This document shows, piece by piece, positions 24,032-37,710 of a DNA stretch of 64,000 bases. The notes under the pieces were generated by a model. It ran no database searches. It was given only the letters and a program-made list of their open reading frames with translations, and was not told the origin of the DNA. The translations under genes were made by a program, and so were the position numbers. This stretch comes from Ailanthus altissimus. Lineage: Eukaryota > Streptophyta > Magnoliopsida > Sapindales > Simaroubaceae. The DNA is taken from assembly GCA_946807835.1 (NCBI GenBank), contig OX327683.1, positions 14,761,001 to 14,825,000 on the forward strand, in the 5' to 3' direction. Each line of letters starts with the position of its first letter. Positions within the stretch are counted from its first letter, which is position 1.

Positions 24032-27022
24032 TTGGTACACAAATTATTATTAAAGCATGTTCGCTTTACAGAATATGCAATGTACTTTAAGACTGGGGAA
24101 GAGGAATGCAGGTTTTCAATGTTAAAATTTACCTTAGTCATAAGATTAAACTATGAACTAATACCTAAACATATGATTCAACATAGAGTTGAAGATGATA
24201 GTATGCATGATGTGTTCTTAAGTGGTCATGATAGATTGACTGCATGTGATTTAAGTAATGCCTTTATGTCATCTAGCTCTAAAAGTGACATTATGATGGT
24301 GAAGTTGACAATGTTGTAATTTTTAGAAAATGTATTACTTGAAAAATAGTATAGAAATAAAAGTTGTCGCATTTCTAATAGATAATTACAACAATGTTAA
24401 TGATTATCCTTGGGGTCGTATTTGTTTCGAGGCTACAAAAAAATCTTTGGAAGCTGCAATTGCTAGTAGAAAAAAGAGACTTAAAGGTTTAAAGTCCAAT
24501 TATGAGAAATATAGTGTTGGTGGATTTCCACTAGCTCTACAAGTAAAATACTTAATCTCTTATGGATATTTATAGTTTTTACAGTTAGGGGCATATGAGG
24601 CCATTCTAGAACTTGGGGGGAGTTTTGCAACAAAATGCATGGACGCAAAGGTTCTTTGCATATTAAATTAGAGGGCAACCTCAGATATCCCCGCCAACGC
24701 CTTGGACAATGTCATTTTTAAATATGATAAAGTATGCTTAACACATCCTTTAATTGTGTTGTGTATTCTTTTGTTTAAAAAACTCTTATCCCTATGATAC
24801 ATACTTTGTTCAAGTTAATGTACGAAAGGACTTTACTCGCGTCTCAAAGAAAGAGCGATCACAAAAAAATTTTAATTGGTTTAAGGGCCATCAATGGTAT
24901 AAAACATATGAAATTTTTGAAATTTCTTGTGAGGAAATGCCATGGAAGCAAACAATAAAACTGGAGCACCACACCTAAAATCTAACAACTTCTTCTATGG
25001 CAAGAATACAAATGTAAATTATGTCAGTCAGACTCACCCACAGAGACACTATAACACAACTAACATGGAAAAGACTGAGCAAACCTCCAAATCAATAAGT
25101 TGAGAAAAATATTTTAAGTCGATCGCCTCATTTTTTTGCTTTTTTTTTATTAAATTTATCTAATATTTAATTATTTAGACCATTCGAACCCACTATCCTC
25201 TCATTGGAGATTGGGTTTCTTTAATTGAGGTGAGCATCAATGTTGTAGATATGCGAGTCTAAAAAGTCAAAGAGGAGGTTGATATCATAAAAAAAAGATA
25301 TTGATGTCATAAAAAAAGATACATCCCTTTATCTCGACACGCTGAAGAAGCTTGTAGAGTCATTTCATAATGAGTTAGATTGTGATGAAGATGAATTTCA
25401 GATAAAATAGATAACTAATGTCATCTGTACTGTTTATTATTGATAACAAACTGTCATACAAATAAAATATTCTTTAATATGTATGCAGACCAATATTTCG
25501 GATAACTAATTTTAGTATACAACTGAGGCTTCAAACTTAGATATCCTTGTTAATAATAGTTCAAAGCTTAAGGATGTCATTGACATACCTTCTACAGACC
25601 ATTATCAGTAAGGTACCAATGTAACTGTACCGCGGTGCATTATATAAGGGGAAAACGCATGTGAAAGGAATCAATCTACCTCCATTCACCTTACACGAGT
25701 CCATCCATTCACAACCAATCGAAGAAACTATGCCAGGTCATTATGTATAACTCTAGGCCTCCTATAGACCTAAAGGACCTTAGCATACTAAAGTAATGGA
25801 TGAAGAATGAGGATGAGGAACCGTGGGCTTCATTAAGATGATGCATCAATAATGTTCTTTATTGCCTTTACACATATAACGCTTATTTGAGTTTCTAACT
25901 CACCGTGCAAGTTGTTCATTAATTTGGTCATTCACGACGCAACAAAATATTTTTTTTCACCAGTTATTTAAGTATCGGTCTTGGTTATCTAGAGATGTAA
26001 CTTATTTTCTCTCACTTAAAATTTTCATACGAATTACTGGTTTGATTTACAAGACTTTAACTTATAACTAATGGAAGGATTTTTTTTGGATTTTTCAGCA
26101 TATAAATTGTGGTTGTCATGCCATTCGGTGTAGCATTTCAAAGACCACTACATCACTTATGCAACCTTGCACAATCATGGACACTTATTTCCAAGTAAGA
26201 ACTTCTCTACTTATAGTAATATAATTTGCATCTTCTTTAGGGTTTTACTTACATATAATCATATACTTTTAGCAATGTGTTCGAGCAAAGTATGTCATTT
26301 ACAATAAAGGTTCTGAAATACTATAGGGAGATTCGGTAAAAGAGTCATGTATTACATATGCATTGGGAAAAAGACTCAAAAACTCACTTTCATAGATTGA
26401 AGTCTCTAAAGTTAGTTCTTTGCATATTCCTTCAATTATCTAGTGTATATTAATGACAACAATACATTATACAGGTTTATGTTCCCATTAATGTCATAAA
26501 TATGCACTGGATTTTGGGCGAGTTCGACATTCTACAATAAACCATAACAAATATGACTCAAAAAGGGAAATTATGAATGATGCTAATTTTTCTATTGAGA
26601 TGCAACTGTTTATCATAATGGTGCCTCTTATACTTAAAGAGATAGCGTGGTATGATTCACGACCTGGGTTTAAAGAGTCTGATCTGCATTGTTCTTGGAG
26701 GGCTGTTTGAACTTTAGATGCTTCACAACAAATTGTTTGGTATACAACTTACTTTTTAATTGTCATTTTCTTTTTTAATTTTTTTACTTATGTCATTGAT
26801 TTGATATACTTTTTTTATTAATCTATAAAGCGGAGATTGTGGTGTATTTGTGTTACGTTATTTAGAGACGTTGGTCAATGGCCATGACGTTTGCACCCAA
26901 TGCACACAAGCAGATGTCACATATTACCGAAGGCATCTTGCTATTAGATTGTTTCATGATTTGTCTTTGAGGGCTGAAAAAAGAATGAATGAAGAAAGAA
27001 AGAAGAAAGTATGCAAATAATT
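24032..27022 (+). pseudogene. Ulp1-type SUMO protease (DUF1985-Ulp1) pseudogene of a Kaonashi-type MULE
   Basis: Broken frames read in order. 24032-24319 resembles the N-terminal DUF1985 region (FTEYAMYFKTGEEECRFSML...). 24330-24575 continues it (YPWGRICFEATKKSLEAAI, GGFPLALQV). A long decayed middle follows. The C-terminal cysteine-protease core has an NMHWILGEFDI stretch (His codon near 26507) and, about 330 bp on, GDCGVFVLRYLETLVNGHDV (Cys codon near 26838), then LFHDLSLRAEKRMNEERKKK to a stop at about 27020. HW and GDCGVF are the catalytic His and Cys contexts of C48/Ulp1 peptidases. Plant MULEs of the Kaonashi group carry such captured Ulp1 genes. Many stops and frameshifts show it is dead. 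Confidence 0.8.
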
Positions 27023-27600
27023 TTTTAAATTGTAAATGTAAGTTTTTAAATGGTCTTATATTATCATCTTTGTTTACAAGACTTTATTTTGAATAGTTTT
27101 GTATAGTCTTGTAAGGTTCATGTACTGTGAATATTTCTTATGCACTTAATTTGTGTTTTTATAAGGTATCATTTCAGCTAGTCTTACAATCGCCTTATAT
27201 TGTCATGTATTATAAAAACTATGCAACACTCTTATGAGACAATAAGTGAAGTCATACATAAATCTTATAACGCTTAAATTTTAGAGATATAACATTTAAA
27301 ATGCCAACATGACTATTTTTTATATCAAAAAGACAATTAAAACATAACTTTTTTTTCAACATAAGCAAATAAATATTTAAACGACAAAAAATGTTTGGAT
27401 TATATGAGCTAATATCCACCAGTACTCAACCCACGAGCTGTACTCTCTTAAACACCACTCTTTGAAAACAAAACACTTAACTTTATCCATAAGGATCTGC
27501 AAAATCAGCAACGATAATGAAATTGTAAGTTAGTCATAAAACAAACTACAAATATATGCATATATCAGTAATCTTGTAAATAAATATAACTAACATTTTT
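27023..27600. other. Spacer between the convergent MULE genes
   Basis: About 580 bp separates the 3' ends of the Ulp1 and transposase pseudogenes. It holds two copies of the motif TACAAGACT (27075-27083 plus; 27105-27113 minus) that also clusters upstream of the transposase. No gene is seen. Confidence 0.5.
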
Positions 27601-30124
27601 ATATTCATAGTTGAATATATTTAATTAGGTAGCATATAATGGTACTGTAGCATTGCAGGTTTTTCTGTTATGGCTACCCCCTCTACAACGGCTATATTTT
27701 CGACGTTACACTTCTTCACCTTGAGATGGTATTCTATTATTTTTTGGACGACCCTTGGTACACTTTTTTAGCGGAGGAGAAACTCTTAGAGCATCTATAC
27801 ATCTATATTCCTCTTGCGGGCCAATAGGGAAAATAGTCTCTGCATATGCAGAGACCCATGCATCACTAGAATATTATGGAGAATATAAATCATACACAGA
27901 ATATTGATGATGTTTACAAACTGCAACTGCATGTACACATGAGAGTTGTTCTACTTGAAATTCTCGACAAGAGTAACTCTTGTCTAATATATTCACATGG
28001 CCATCTAGATCACCATCTCTGACAATGAACTCATTGAAATTTAGAGACAATACTAGAAATGATAGACACTTATCTAGTTTTTTTTAAGTTCATTCTCAGC
28101 CCACTTCGTAAGCCGAGTATGTGTATTAATTGCCTCTTTTCGATGTACACAAAACCACTCCTAAAGTTTATCAATAACCCTATCCAAAAGCTTATGAATA
28201 GACACCTCTTGCTCAAACTTTAAATAGCATTCATACATTCTGCAATGTTAGTAGACATTATATTGTAACACCTATCGTCGAAGTAAGCACGCGCCTATTT
28301 TTCATAACCAGCCTCAGAACTATAATCTGCAACTGTTGCACTAAAGCCATGTATCTCATTCATATAATGATTGAAACGAGAAGGTCGATATGCCTTTGAG
28401 GCCATTTCAACCAAAGCACCAACATCAATGTCTTTAAACTTGGCACTAATATTTTGCTTCAAATAGTATGTGTACAAATCCCATAGCCAGCATGCGGGAA
28501 TACAGATTTGACTTTTTTTTAATACTCACATGGCAGTCAGAAATGATGACTAAATTTGAAAAGTCTCTAATTGATTCTCTCAGCTTTGTCATATACTAAT
28601 ACCATGTAATGTCATTCTTATTGCCACCTACACCAAACGCAAGTGGGTATATTTGATTGTTACCATCTTTACACGAGGCAATAAATAGGCGTCTTTTAAA
28701 TTTTTCTTTTAAAAAGATGGCATTAACTGCAATCACTGGCCTAATTAACGATGCAAATCCTCGAATACATGTCCCCAAAGACATGAAGAAATATTTAAAG
28801 TGATGACCATCTTCTAATTCTAAGAAAGAGCGAGTGCCTGGATTTCTTTTTTCAAGCATATTTATGTAATGTGGCAGTAACTTGAATGAATCTTCAGCTG
28901 ATCCTCTTACTAACTCCATTGCACATTCTCCCACTTTATAAGTTTTCATATAACTAATCTCATAACTATATTGCATTAGAAAAATCTTCTCTTATATTAG
29001 TAGCTTTATACAAAGATGATGACCCTTAGTACTTATACTTAATTTGATGTGCAATTAGCTTAGATGAAGCTTGACGATGGTCTCTATCATATACATCGAG
29101 GGAACAAGAGTGGATGTTGTGGAACTTTCTAATTTGAAACATCTTAGAATCTTTAACCTTTGTTGTACGAAAACGCCATCTGCAATTATCATTAATGCAA
29201 GTAACAACTAAAATGTCTTTGCCACACTTTGGAGTCCTATACTGAAAGTGTTGTCTAACGATCATTGAGCTGAGCATTACTTGTACATGCTCTTTTGAAT
29301 CAAAAATTTGTTTCACCACAAGATCTTTATTGTCACCAACATCTTATTCAAATGTGTGATTATTAGCAATGGTAATTGAATCTTATGTGTGATTCACAAA
29401 AGAACTTGTAAGCAACTTTATTCTAGGCACATAACTCTTTTTAGAATGCGATAGATTACCATTGCAAGGAAGACTACCTAATTCCAGTGATACATTAACT
29501 AATGGTGATACGTCACAAGAAACAATATTAACATCCATTGGATCAAGCTCAAAATTATCATGTGTGTCAAGCAGCAAAGCATGGTCTAATTCATTTTCTA
29601 TAGGAATTTTGTCAACACTTAGTTGTAAATTTTCTCTTTCACCAACTTGTGAATATTCGCGTTCATCCACCATTGCATTTTCACTAATAAATGTTGATGG
29701 CACAAGGTTTCAGCAATAATTACTTTCTTCCAAACAATTATGTGTAATTAGTGGGCTTCTCTCCTTACCTAAATCACTATTATATATGTTGTGAATAACT
29801 TTAGGAACATAGGTGACACAATGAGTTTTTAACTCCACTTATAATTTCATCTAAGAAAACTTCTACATGATCGTTTGTCAAAATTTTCATAGGTGGGATA
29901 TGGTTCATTGTGTTTACCCTAAACATCAAAGTGATATTATATTATGAAAGATCAAGGCCAATGACAACAACTTTTTGAACAAGTTGATCATAACTTATTG
30001 GTCGTGGAACCTTAATTCCTGTAGTACTTTTTTCACAAAACTTGTAAAAGATCTCATCTTCAAACCATTCACCATCATAAACAATTGGCACGCGTACAGT
30101 ATGCATTGATTTAAAAAAACACAA
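27601..30124 (-). pseudogene. MuDR-type MULE transposase pseudogene
   Basis: Read on the minus strand from 30124. An N-terminal region with YDGEWFEDEIFYKF and VPRPISYDQLVQKV comes first (30124-29942). Then an acidic linker (29703-29383). Then the MuDR zinc-binding region FDSKEHVQVM...VTCINDNCRWRFR (29319-29026). Then the MULE catalytic domain RPVIAVNAIFLKEKF...IASCKDGNNQIYPLAFGVG (28976-28596), a following ISDCH stretch and YTYYLKQNISAKF (28570-28295). A SWIM zinc finger (YSCREFQVEQLSCVHAVAVC) lies near 27980-27900 and a CCHC-type knuckle near 27700-27640. In the first catalytic motif the expected Asp (DATFLKG in related proteins) is Asn. Stops and frameshifts throughout make it inactive. It is convergent with the Ulp1 pseudogene, as in Kaonashi-type elements. 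Confidence 0.85.
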
Positions 30125-30337
30125 TTAAAATGTAACCCAATTAAAATAAATTATTTCAAAAATAATGCATTACATAAAACCTATGTTATATTAAGTCTTT
30201 ACATAAATACAAAATAAGATTATTATGTGATTCTTATATTATTATATACTTTTAGAGTCAAGTAGAAGACTCTATTTAACAAATTATAATGCATTACAAT
30301 GCCTTAGGTGATAATACTATACTATTACAAGATTATA

Positions 30338-30539
30338 TACAAGACTTGTTTAGAATAGCTTAACCTACAGTACAAGACTCTTAAAAGACTATATAACGTT
30401 AAGTTTTGTAAGAAAACAGAAAGCAATTCATTAGCATCATTAACAGTACAAGACTATACAAGACTATCACAAGATCACGTGCGTAAAAGTCTTGTACAGT
30501 AATAATATATTATATTGACTTAAGTGATAATACAAGACT
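30338..30539. repeat. Cluster of six TACAAGACT motifs upstream of the MULE transposase
   Basis: Exact copies at 30338, 30371, 30447, 30457 and 30531 (plus) and 30488 (minus, AGTCTTGTA) lie within about 200 bp, roughly 210-420 bp upstream of the transposase start. Two more lie between the two MULE genes. The spacing is irregular, as in a set of protein-binding sites rather than a simple tandem array. Confidence 0.7.
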
Positions 30540-30559
30540 ACTACACGACTTTTACATGA

Positions 30560-32514
30560 CTAGGTTAAATGAAGTCTAATGAATAAAAATAAATTAATCT
30601 ATTAGGAATAATACAACACTTATAAATTGAAGTTGAAGCATCATTGATTTATATAAAAATAACATAAATATATCACAATAAAAATATTTACAACTGTTAA
30701 ATGTAGCTTTGATTTTTAAACAAAAGCAGGGTTTCTTCCATTAACATGTTAAAAATACAAACAAAAAAAAAAAAAGAATCGATTCTTATCTCTTATTGAG
30801 TCTCTTCAACTTTATCACAAATATTAAATTTCTCTTCAACTTTGTTGAGTCTCTCTCTAATCTTATTACAATTTTGATTAAAGATATTATATGAAAAGAG
30901 AGAATGTTAAAGATACTGTAATTCTCCTTGCTTGCAAAGGGTTGGAGCGAGCACTCGTCACAAGTATATTATTGGGTCCTATTAATTTCTTTGATAATAT
31001 ATTAGAAACCCTTATTGTTGTATCTTTGTTGTGTTTCTTTTATGAAATTTGGTTTATTTAAAAAAAAAAATTATGGTAAAAGTTGGCAAGTAAAATTAAT
31101 CTCAAGGCTATATAATGAATAAATCGTTTGAATCCGGATAAAATATTGGTCGTGGGAATAAAATTATATGGAGTTAATGAAAAGGTTGCATGGTCCACAT
31201 AATAATGAACAATTGAAGATCAAACACTGTGCTAAGAAAACTTCAGCATTGAAGAAGAAGAATGGCAATAACTTAGCCGTGTGAAATCACAATTCTAGAA
31301 ATCAATTCAGTTCCATTAATATCTTGCATTCAGGGTATCCGACTACGTTCCTTGCATATCCACCAACTTGTTTGTATACGACAGTAATTTACTCTGGACG
31401 ATTGATCAAAAATTTTACTCTTTTTCTAAGGAAAACTTTAGGCACCCAAAAGGATGAGGTGTTACTTTGCATACTGAAACAAAATTAGACACAATTGCAA
31501 AAATTTGTTAACTTTGAAGGAATTATTAACTTTCATGGAGTCTTTTGTGGGTATTAATTACTTATAACGGTAAGATCTCTTAAGATCGATATTAAAAAAA
31601 AGTTTGGACTTCAAATTCCATTGACAGAAGAAACTTTCCCAAGTTTTCAGCATGCATGCATGTGCAGTTGGAAACAAGCTAAGAGTCTAATTTTGCAACC
31701 GATGGACATTGTGATTTGGGTTTTCTTTCCGTAAGAGAAGACTATGCCCAGTTGACTTGAAATTCCGACTCACAATACATCTGACTTTTTTGCTTTATAA
31801 TTATTAAATAGTGGTCTCGAGTCTAGACCGACAATTTGGGATTTAATCCAAGTCTTCACGTAATAATAATAATAATAATAAGAAGAAGTTATTAAACATT
31901 TAGTCAACTTGATTCATAATTATCTTTTGAATATTTGATTGGTTACAATCAAATTTTCCGTTCCAAATAACAAAGAAGAAGAAGAAGAATTATGAAGTAG
32001 GTAAAGCCTGGACTTTTTAAGTATTTCTAACTCTTCTCAGATACTTGTTGGTGCAAAAACTGATATTTAAAAAAAAAAATATATTTAAAGGCCTCAATCT
32101 CAGGTATGTGATATCAGGGATAGTTTATGTTTAATTTTCATGTAAAAATTAAAATGATAAATAATGATTTCGGCATATGGTTGATAGCTAAAATTTACTG
32201 GTTTTACTCAACCTATTAACATTAACAACTTACAAGATAAGAAGATATTTATTGAATTGATAATTGAATAGCAATTCTTCAATTGGGACATCTAGATTTA
32301 CAAGATGATCACTTTAACTAATAGATAAATATTAGTTTATCATATTAGATATATATCCAATTTGTTTATAGTGATATTAAAGTCAGACCTAAATATAATA
32401 CGATAAATTTACTGTTTCGAATAAAAAGGATGGATCTTACTCGGTGTTTTAGATGAGATATTAAACATTATACTCCCAGTGAGACAGATTAATTTATTAC
32501 AAAGAGTAAATCAC
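30560..32514. other. No gene seen; AT-rich intergenic DNA with microsatellites
   Basis: No supportable coding sequence. It contains a (TAA)n run (about 31862-31882), a short (GAA)n run (about 31975-31990) and poly(A) tracts. The right end of the MULE should lie in 30560-30900 but was not found. Confidence 0.55.
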
Positions 32515-34950
32515 TCTACTTAATTTAATATGCTAATACTATCAACTCCTCAGCCACAAAATTGGTCATTTTGTTTATTTCGTGAAACCCAATTAAAGTA
32601 AGATTAGTTTTAATTGACCAACTATCTTAGCTAGCTATGGTCTTTAAATGCTTTAGGGTCCAATAACCAAAGCTTATCTGTTTTGTCTCGTAGGAAAAAA
32701 AGTCAAATGATTAAAAAATATGCCCATTAATTTGGGAGAAATTTTGTAAGTAGTCCTCTTTTTAAATGTTTTTTTTTTAACCACATACTAAATCATTAAT
32801 ATTGTTTATAGCCAAATCACTTAAAATAAGATCCTTTTAACCCTCAGCCTTATTTCTCTCCTTCTCTCTTCTCAATTTTAATTTTTGAACGAGAAAACAT
32901 AATAAATACTTGGTAAGTTATATAAATTTTTTGATATATAATTTTTGTTGTTATAAATATAACTAAAATGAGTATATTATTGTTATATAATATACTGTGG
33001 GAAACTTTGTATAAAAAAAAAAGAGAAAAAAGAACTTGAACGTTAAAAACAATTATTTGAAATGTATAAAAAATTCAATAAAAATAGTTGTTAGGGGCAC
33101 CGCATGCAGTGGTCGTCCATTTCGCGTGGTGAGCATGCGCAATGCACACTACATCATGCGTCAGTGTCCTTTGTCATACCAATAGCCCTCTAATTTTTAA
33201 TTTTAAACTTATTTTGTACTATTTTTAACTAAATCATTTTAAAGTAAATTATTCATTTTTAATACATTTATCATAAAAATATCTCATTTTTTAAAAAATA
33301 TTATTGAATATTATCTCATTTGATTAGGATTTTTAAAATGAATTGAGTATTTTTTTTTAATTTTGGGTTTTTTTTTGGAAGAGTTATTTTAATTAAGAAA
33401 AAATATTGGTTAGTTACAAAATTTTTCCATTATGACAACAAAGTGAATACTCTTTTTTTTAACCAAAAAAGTTGACCGCCTAATTTTCTTAAGAAAACTT
33501 TTAAAAAATGGCTAATATTTTAAAATATTTTTTTTAACCACAAAGTAATAGTCTAATTTTTATTAATTAAAATAATATAAAATAGATACAATTGCTCTTG
33601 TTGATAAAATATAATAATAATAAAATATTTCAAAATAAATCTATAAAAATTGGCTGAGTTTTTTAAATTATATCTCAAAAAATACACTCCAATAATTAAT
33701 GGTGAAGTTCTAAAAACAAATATAATGAATGGTAGGAGAAAAAATACAAATCTAAAAGTTGGACAGGTTCTAAGTTTTGTGGGTTGAAAATTCATAATGT
33801 AGGACTTTCTCATACGTGCAAAATGGCCCTATCTCTCTCTTCTTACGTTTTTTTTATCATTCCTTTAATAAATTTTTAATTTTTTCTTAAATAAATTGTT
33901 TCTTTCTTTCTTTATAAACATTTCTTTCTTTCTTAATGTTTAATTTAATAAATTATTTCAAAAATTGCATAATTTATTTAATTAACTATTTTTAACAAAT
34001 AATAATAAATTAAATAAATTATTTAATTAATTATTAGTTATTGTAATAATATTTTTTAAAAAATCATTTATAATTTATTTATTTATCAAATTAATAAAAA
34101 AAAATTCACTTGGTGCACACAAGTTTTTTAATTAGTTTTTTTAATTAAATAGTTAATTAATTAGTTATAAATTATTTGTCATAAAATATTATTAAATAAA
34201 TTTAATTTTTTATTATTTGCTAAAATAAATTATTTAATTAAATAAGAAATTTTATTAAAGAAAGTTAAAAACAATTATTAGAAAGAAATTACAAATTAAC
34301 AAGTTATTAAAAGGGATAGTAAAAGAAAAAGAAAGAAATCACTATTTCGTGCACCATTTTTCATGTGCGACAAAGTTTTGAGCAATGAATTTTTTATCTA
34401 TAAAATTCTAAACTTTTCAAAAATTTCAAATTTATAATTTGATCTCACTCATTCACCCTATTTTCTCTAAAACTTTATTATTAGAAGTTGAAATGTATTT
34501 TTTGAGATGAATTTTCAAAAATTCAACTAATTTTTTTAGATTTATTTTCAAATATTTTTGTATCATTATATTTTATTAACAAGGGTAATTGTATCTATTT
34601 TACATTATTTTGGTTAATAAAAATTATCCTATTATTTTGTGGTTAAAAAATTACCTAAAAATATTAACTATTTTCAAAAAGTTTCTTTTTTTTAATGCTT
34701 TAATTTTGGTTTGATGAGTCATGAGCATATTTCATTCATATTAAGGCCACTAGTTCTAGGTCTTTGGTCAAACCTTGACTTAGGCCGCCCCTATGTAATA
34801 TGATACCCCATTCAATATCTTCCTCCTTTGTTTGACCTAATTCAAATCTCACTTTTGACTTATGAATTCCCTTTTGTTTTTCTTGTTAATTATTAATAAA
34901 GAACTCCAATGTTATATATTTTTTTTCATTAATAAATATATATGTATAAA
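32515..34950. repeat. Tandem duplication, unit A
   Basis: This unit and 34951-37710 are diverged direct copies. Shared landmarks in the same order are the segment 'ctaatactatcaactcct' (32532 and 34964), 'aattgaccaactatcttag' (32613 and 35045), the foldback repeat, and a tail with 'cttcctcctttgtttgac' (about 34820 and 37580). Unit A carries a ~100-bp GC-richer patch (about 33090-33190) that unit B lacks. No gene is seen. Confidence 0.75.
33470..34690. mobile_element. Foldback element with long imperfect inverted repeats (unit A)
   Basis: The left arm (about 33480-33960) is the imperfect reverse complement of the right arm (about 34240-34690). Both include the block around 'aaaatagatacaatt' near the outer ends and a 'ttctttctttctt' / 'aagaaagaaa' stretch further in. 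The AT-rich centre has no coding capacity. This is the layout of a foldback or long-TIR non-autonomous DNA element; superfamily is not assignable by eye. Confidence 0.65.
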
Positions 34951-37710
34951 TATGATTTAATATGCTAATACTATCAACTCCTAAGCCACAAAATTGGTGA
35001 TTTTGTTTATTTCATGAAATTCAATTAAGGTAAGATTAGTTTTAATTGACCAACTATCTTAGCAAGTGAGCACAAAAGTATACATGTTCTTGAAATGCTT
35101 TAGGGTCAAATAAGCAAAGCTATCTCTTTTTCTGTTTTGTCTTATTAAAAAAGTCAAATAATTAAAAAATGTGCCTATTAATTTAGGAGAAATTTTGTAA
35201 ATAGCCCCTCTTTTAATTCATTTTTTTATAACCACAATTAAATAATTAATTTTTTTTATAGCCAAATGACTTAGCATAGGACGCTTTTGCCCCGCAGACT
35301 TATTTCCTTCCTTTTCTCCTAATTTCTTATTTTTAAACGAGAAGATATGATAAATATTTGATAAGTTATTTAAAATTTTAATATATGAGTTTTGTTATGA
35401 TAAGTGTGACTAAAAGAGTATATTATTATTATATAGTATAATGTGGGGAAATTTTATATAAAAATAAGACTTAAACATTATTTACCTAAAAAGTACAAAA
35501 AATTGATGAAAATAGTCACTGAGGGCATTTATCACAATAATATATTATTTTTTAATATTATTGTATAATATCTTATTTAATCATGATCTTTAAAATAAAA
35601 TAAGTGTGTGTTTTTAGCTTTAGGTGATTTTCTTTTGTAAGAGTTAATTTAATTAAAAAAAATTAGGACTGAAGGGTAAAACTGTCCTCTATCAAATATT
35701 TTGGCTACAAAAGATTAGTAATTTAGGTGTAAATAAAAATATATATATACAAAAGATTAGCAATTTAAGTTAGTTATGAAAATTTTCCATTGTAACTACT
35801 GCATGAATACCTTTTTTTTAAAATAAAAAAAGTCGACGGCTTAATTTTCTTAAGAAAATTTTGTAGAAATGACTAATATTTTTAGACAATTCTTTTAAGT
35901 CATAAAATTATAGGCTAATTTTTATTAGCCAAAATAATACAAAATTGATACAATTGTCCTTATTATAAAAATATATATGAAAATAAATCCATAAAAATCA
36001 ATTAAGTTTTTGAAAATCTATCTAGAAAAACACACTCTAACATTTAGTGATAAAGTTCTAAAAAGAAATAAGATGAACGGTGAAAGAAAAAATTATAAAT
36101 TTAAAAAAATATGAAAATTTCTTACAAATTTTTAAAAAATATAAAAAATTCTAAGTTTTATGAGTTAAAAATTCATAACATGGAAGTTTCTTGTGTGCGC
36201 GGACTTTTTATTTCTTTCTCTCTCTCTCTTTACTATACCTTCAATAAATTGTTAATTTTTAATTTTTTTGCTTTAATAAATTGTTTCTTTCTTTCTTTCT
36301 TTAATAAACATTTCTTTCTTTCTTAATTGTTAGCTCAGAACCAATAGTTCATTATCTAATGAATTTTTTTGTTTTAATACTCCACCCAAGAGTTATTAGT
36401 ATTTATTAAATCTATTCTTATTTAATAGGGCATTATTGGATCAAATGACAAAGACATTGTTGAGAAAAAGATGACTTTTCTTGAATGAAATGAAAATTGA
36501 ATTCATGTAACAAGAGAAAAGTTTCTTAGTATTTAGCCAAAAAGATATGATGAAATAGGGATTAAGTGGAACAAAATTGACTAGATGGTAGAGTCGTGGA
36601 AACACTTATTTTTTTTTCATATTTTACACCTCAGCTCCATGGAAACACCATTCACGAGGTGTAGTGGCTCTCGGAGGAGTGGATCAACAAGCAAGCCTTG
36701 CCCAAGTCATGCGGGGCACGGAAGATTAAGCATCATTGAAAGTCTAATTTAAATAAATTATTTGAACTATTGCATAATTTATTTAATTAATTTTTTTTAC
36801 AAATAATAAATTAAATAAATTATTTAATTAATTCATAATTTTTTAATAATATTTTATTACAAATAATTTATAATCTAATTATTTTATTTATTAATTTACT
36901 TAATTGAAACAAATTATAAAAAAAATTTGAAACATTTTCATGTGGCGTGTGAAAAAGTTTTTTAATTTATATTTATTTAATTTAATAATTAATTAATTAA
37001 ATTATAAATTATTTAAATAAATAATAAAATGTTTATTAAAGAAAGAAAAAACAATTTATTTAGAAAGAAATTAAAATACAAAATTTATTTAAAGGGATAG
37101 TAAAAGAAAAAGAAAAAAAAAGAAATAACCATTCCGTCCGCCATTTTTTGCAGGTGAAAAAGTGGATGAATTTTTTATCAACAAAATTTAAAATTTCTTA
37201 AATTTTTTTAGATTTGTGGATTTTTCTCCCACTTTTACCTTATTTCTTTATAAAATTTTATTATTAAATGTTAGAATATATTTCTTGAGATAGATTTTTA
37301 AAAGTTAAGCCCATTTTTATAGATATGTTTTTAAATATATATTTTTTATTATTATATTTTATCAATAAAAGTTATTGTATCCATTTTGCATTGTTTTGAT
37401 TAATAAAGATTAACCTATTATTTTATAGTTAAAAAACATTTCTTAAAAATATTAGTCATTTTTGAAAGTGCCCTTTTTTTCAATGCTAACATTAGTGTGA
37501 TGAGTCATGAACACGTGATGGTCCCAAACCTTGTCGTAAGTCGCCCGCTATGTAATATGCGTACACGCTTCTAATATCCTCCTCCTTCATTTGACTCAAC
37601 CCAAACTTCACTTTTGACTTTTCGCCTTATTTTTTTATTAATTATTAACAAAGAATCCCAACATTATTTATTTCTTTTCATTAACAAATACATATAAATG
37701 TATTTTTGTT
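34951..37710. repeat. Tandem duplication, unit B
   Basis: Second copy of the 32515-34950 unit in the same orientation. It is longer because of a ~420-bp insert at about 36327-36747. Copies A and B show many substitutions and indels, so the duplication is old. No gene is seen. Confidence 0.75.
35850..37470. mobile_element. Foldback element with long imperfect inverted repeats (unit B), interrupted
   Basis: It is the counterpart of 33470-34690, with left arm about 35850-36326 and right arm about 36990-37470. Between them an extra ~420 bp (36327-36747) interrupts the sequence that is continuous in unit A. The insert includes a GC-richer end (about 36630-36735). No terminal repeats of the insert were recognised. 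Confidence 0.6.

Noticed and set aside
30940..31073. LINE 3' end with poly(A) run
   Set aside because: T-rich sequence followed by ten A residues is suggestive, but no flanking repeats or coding remnants were found.
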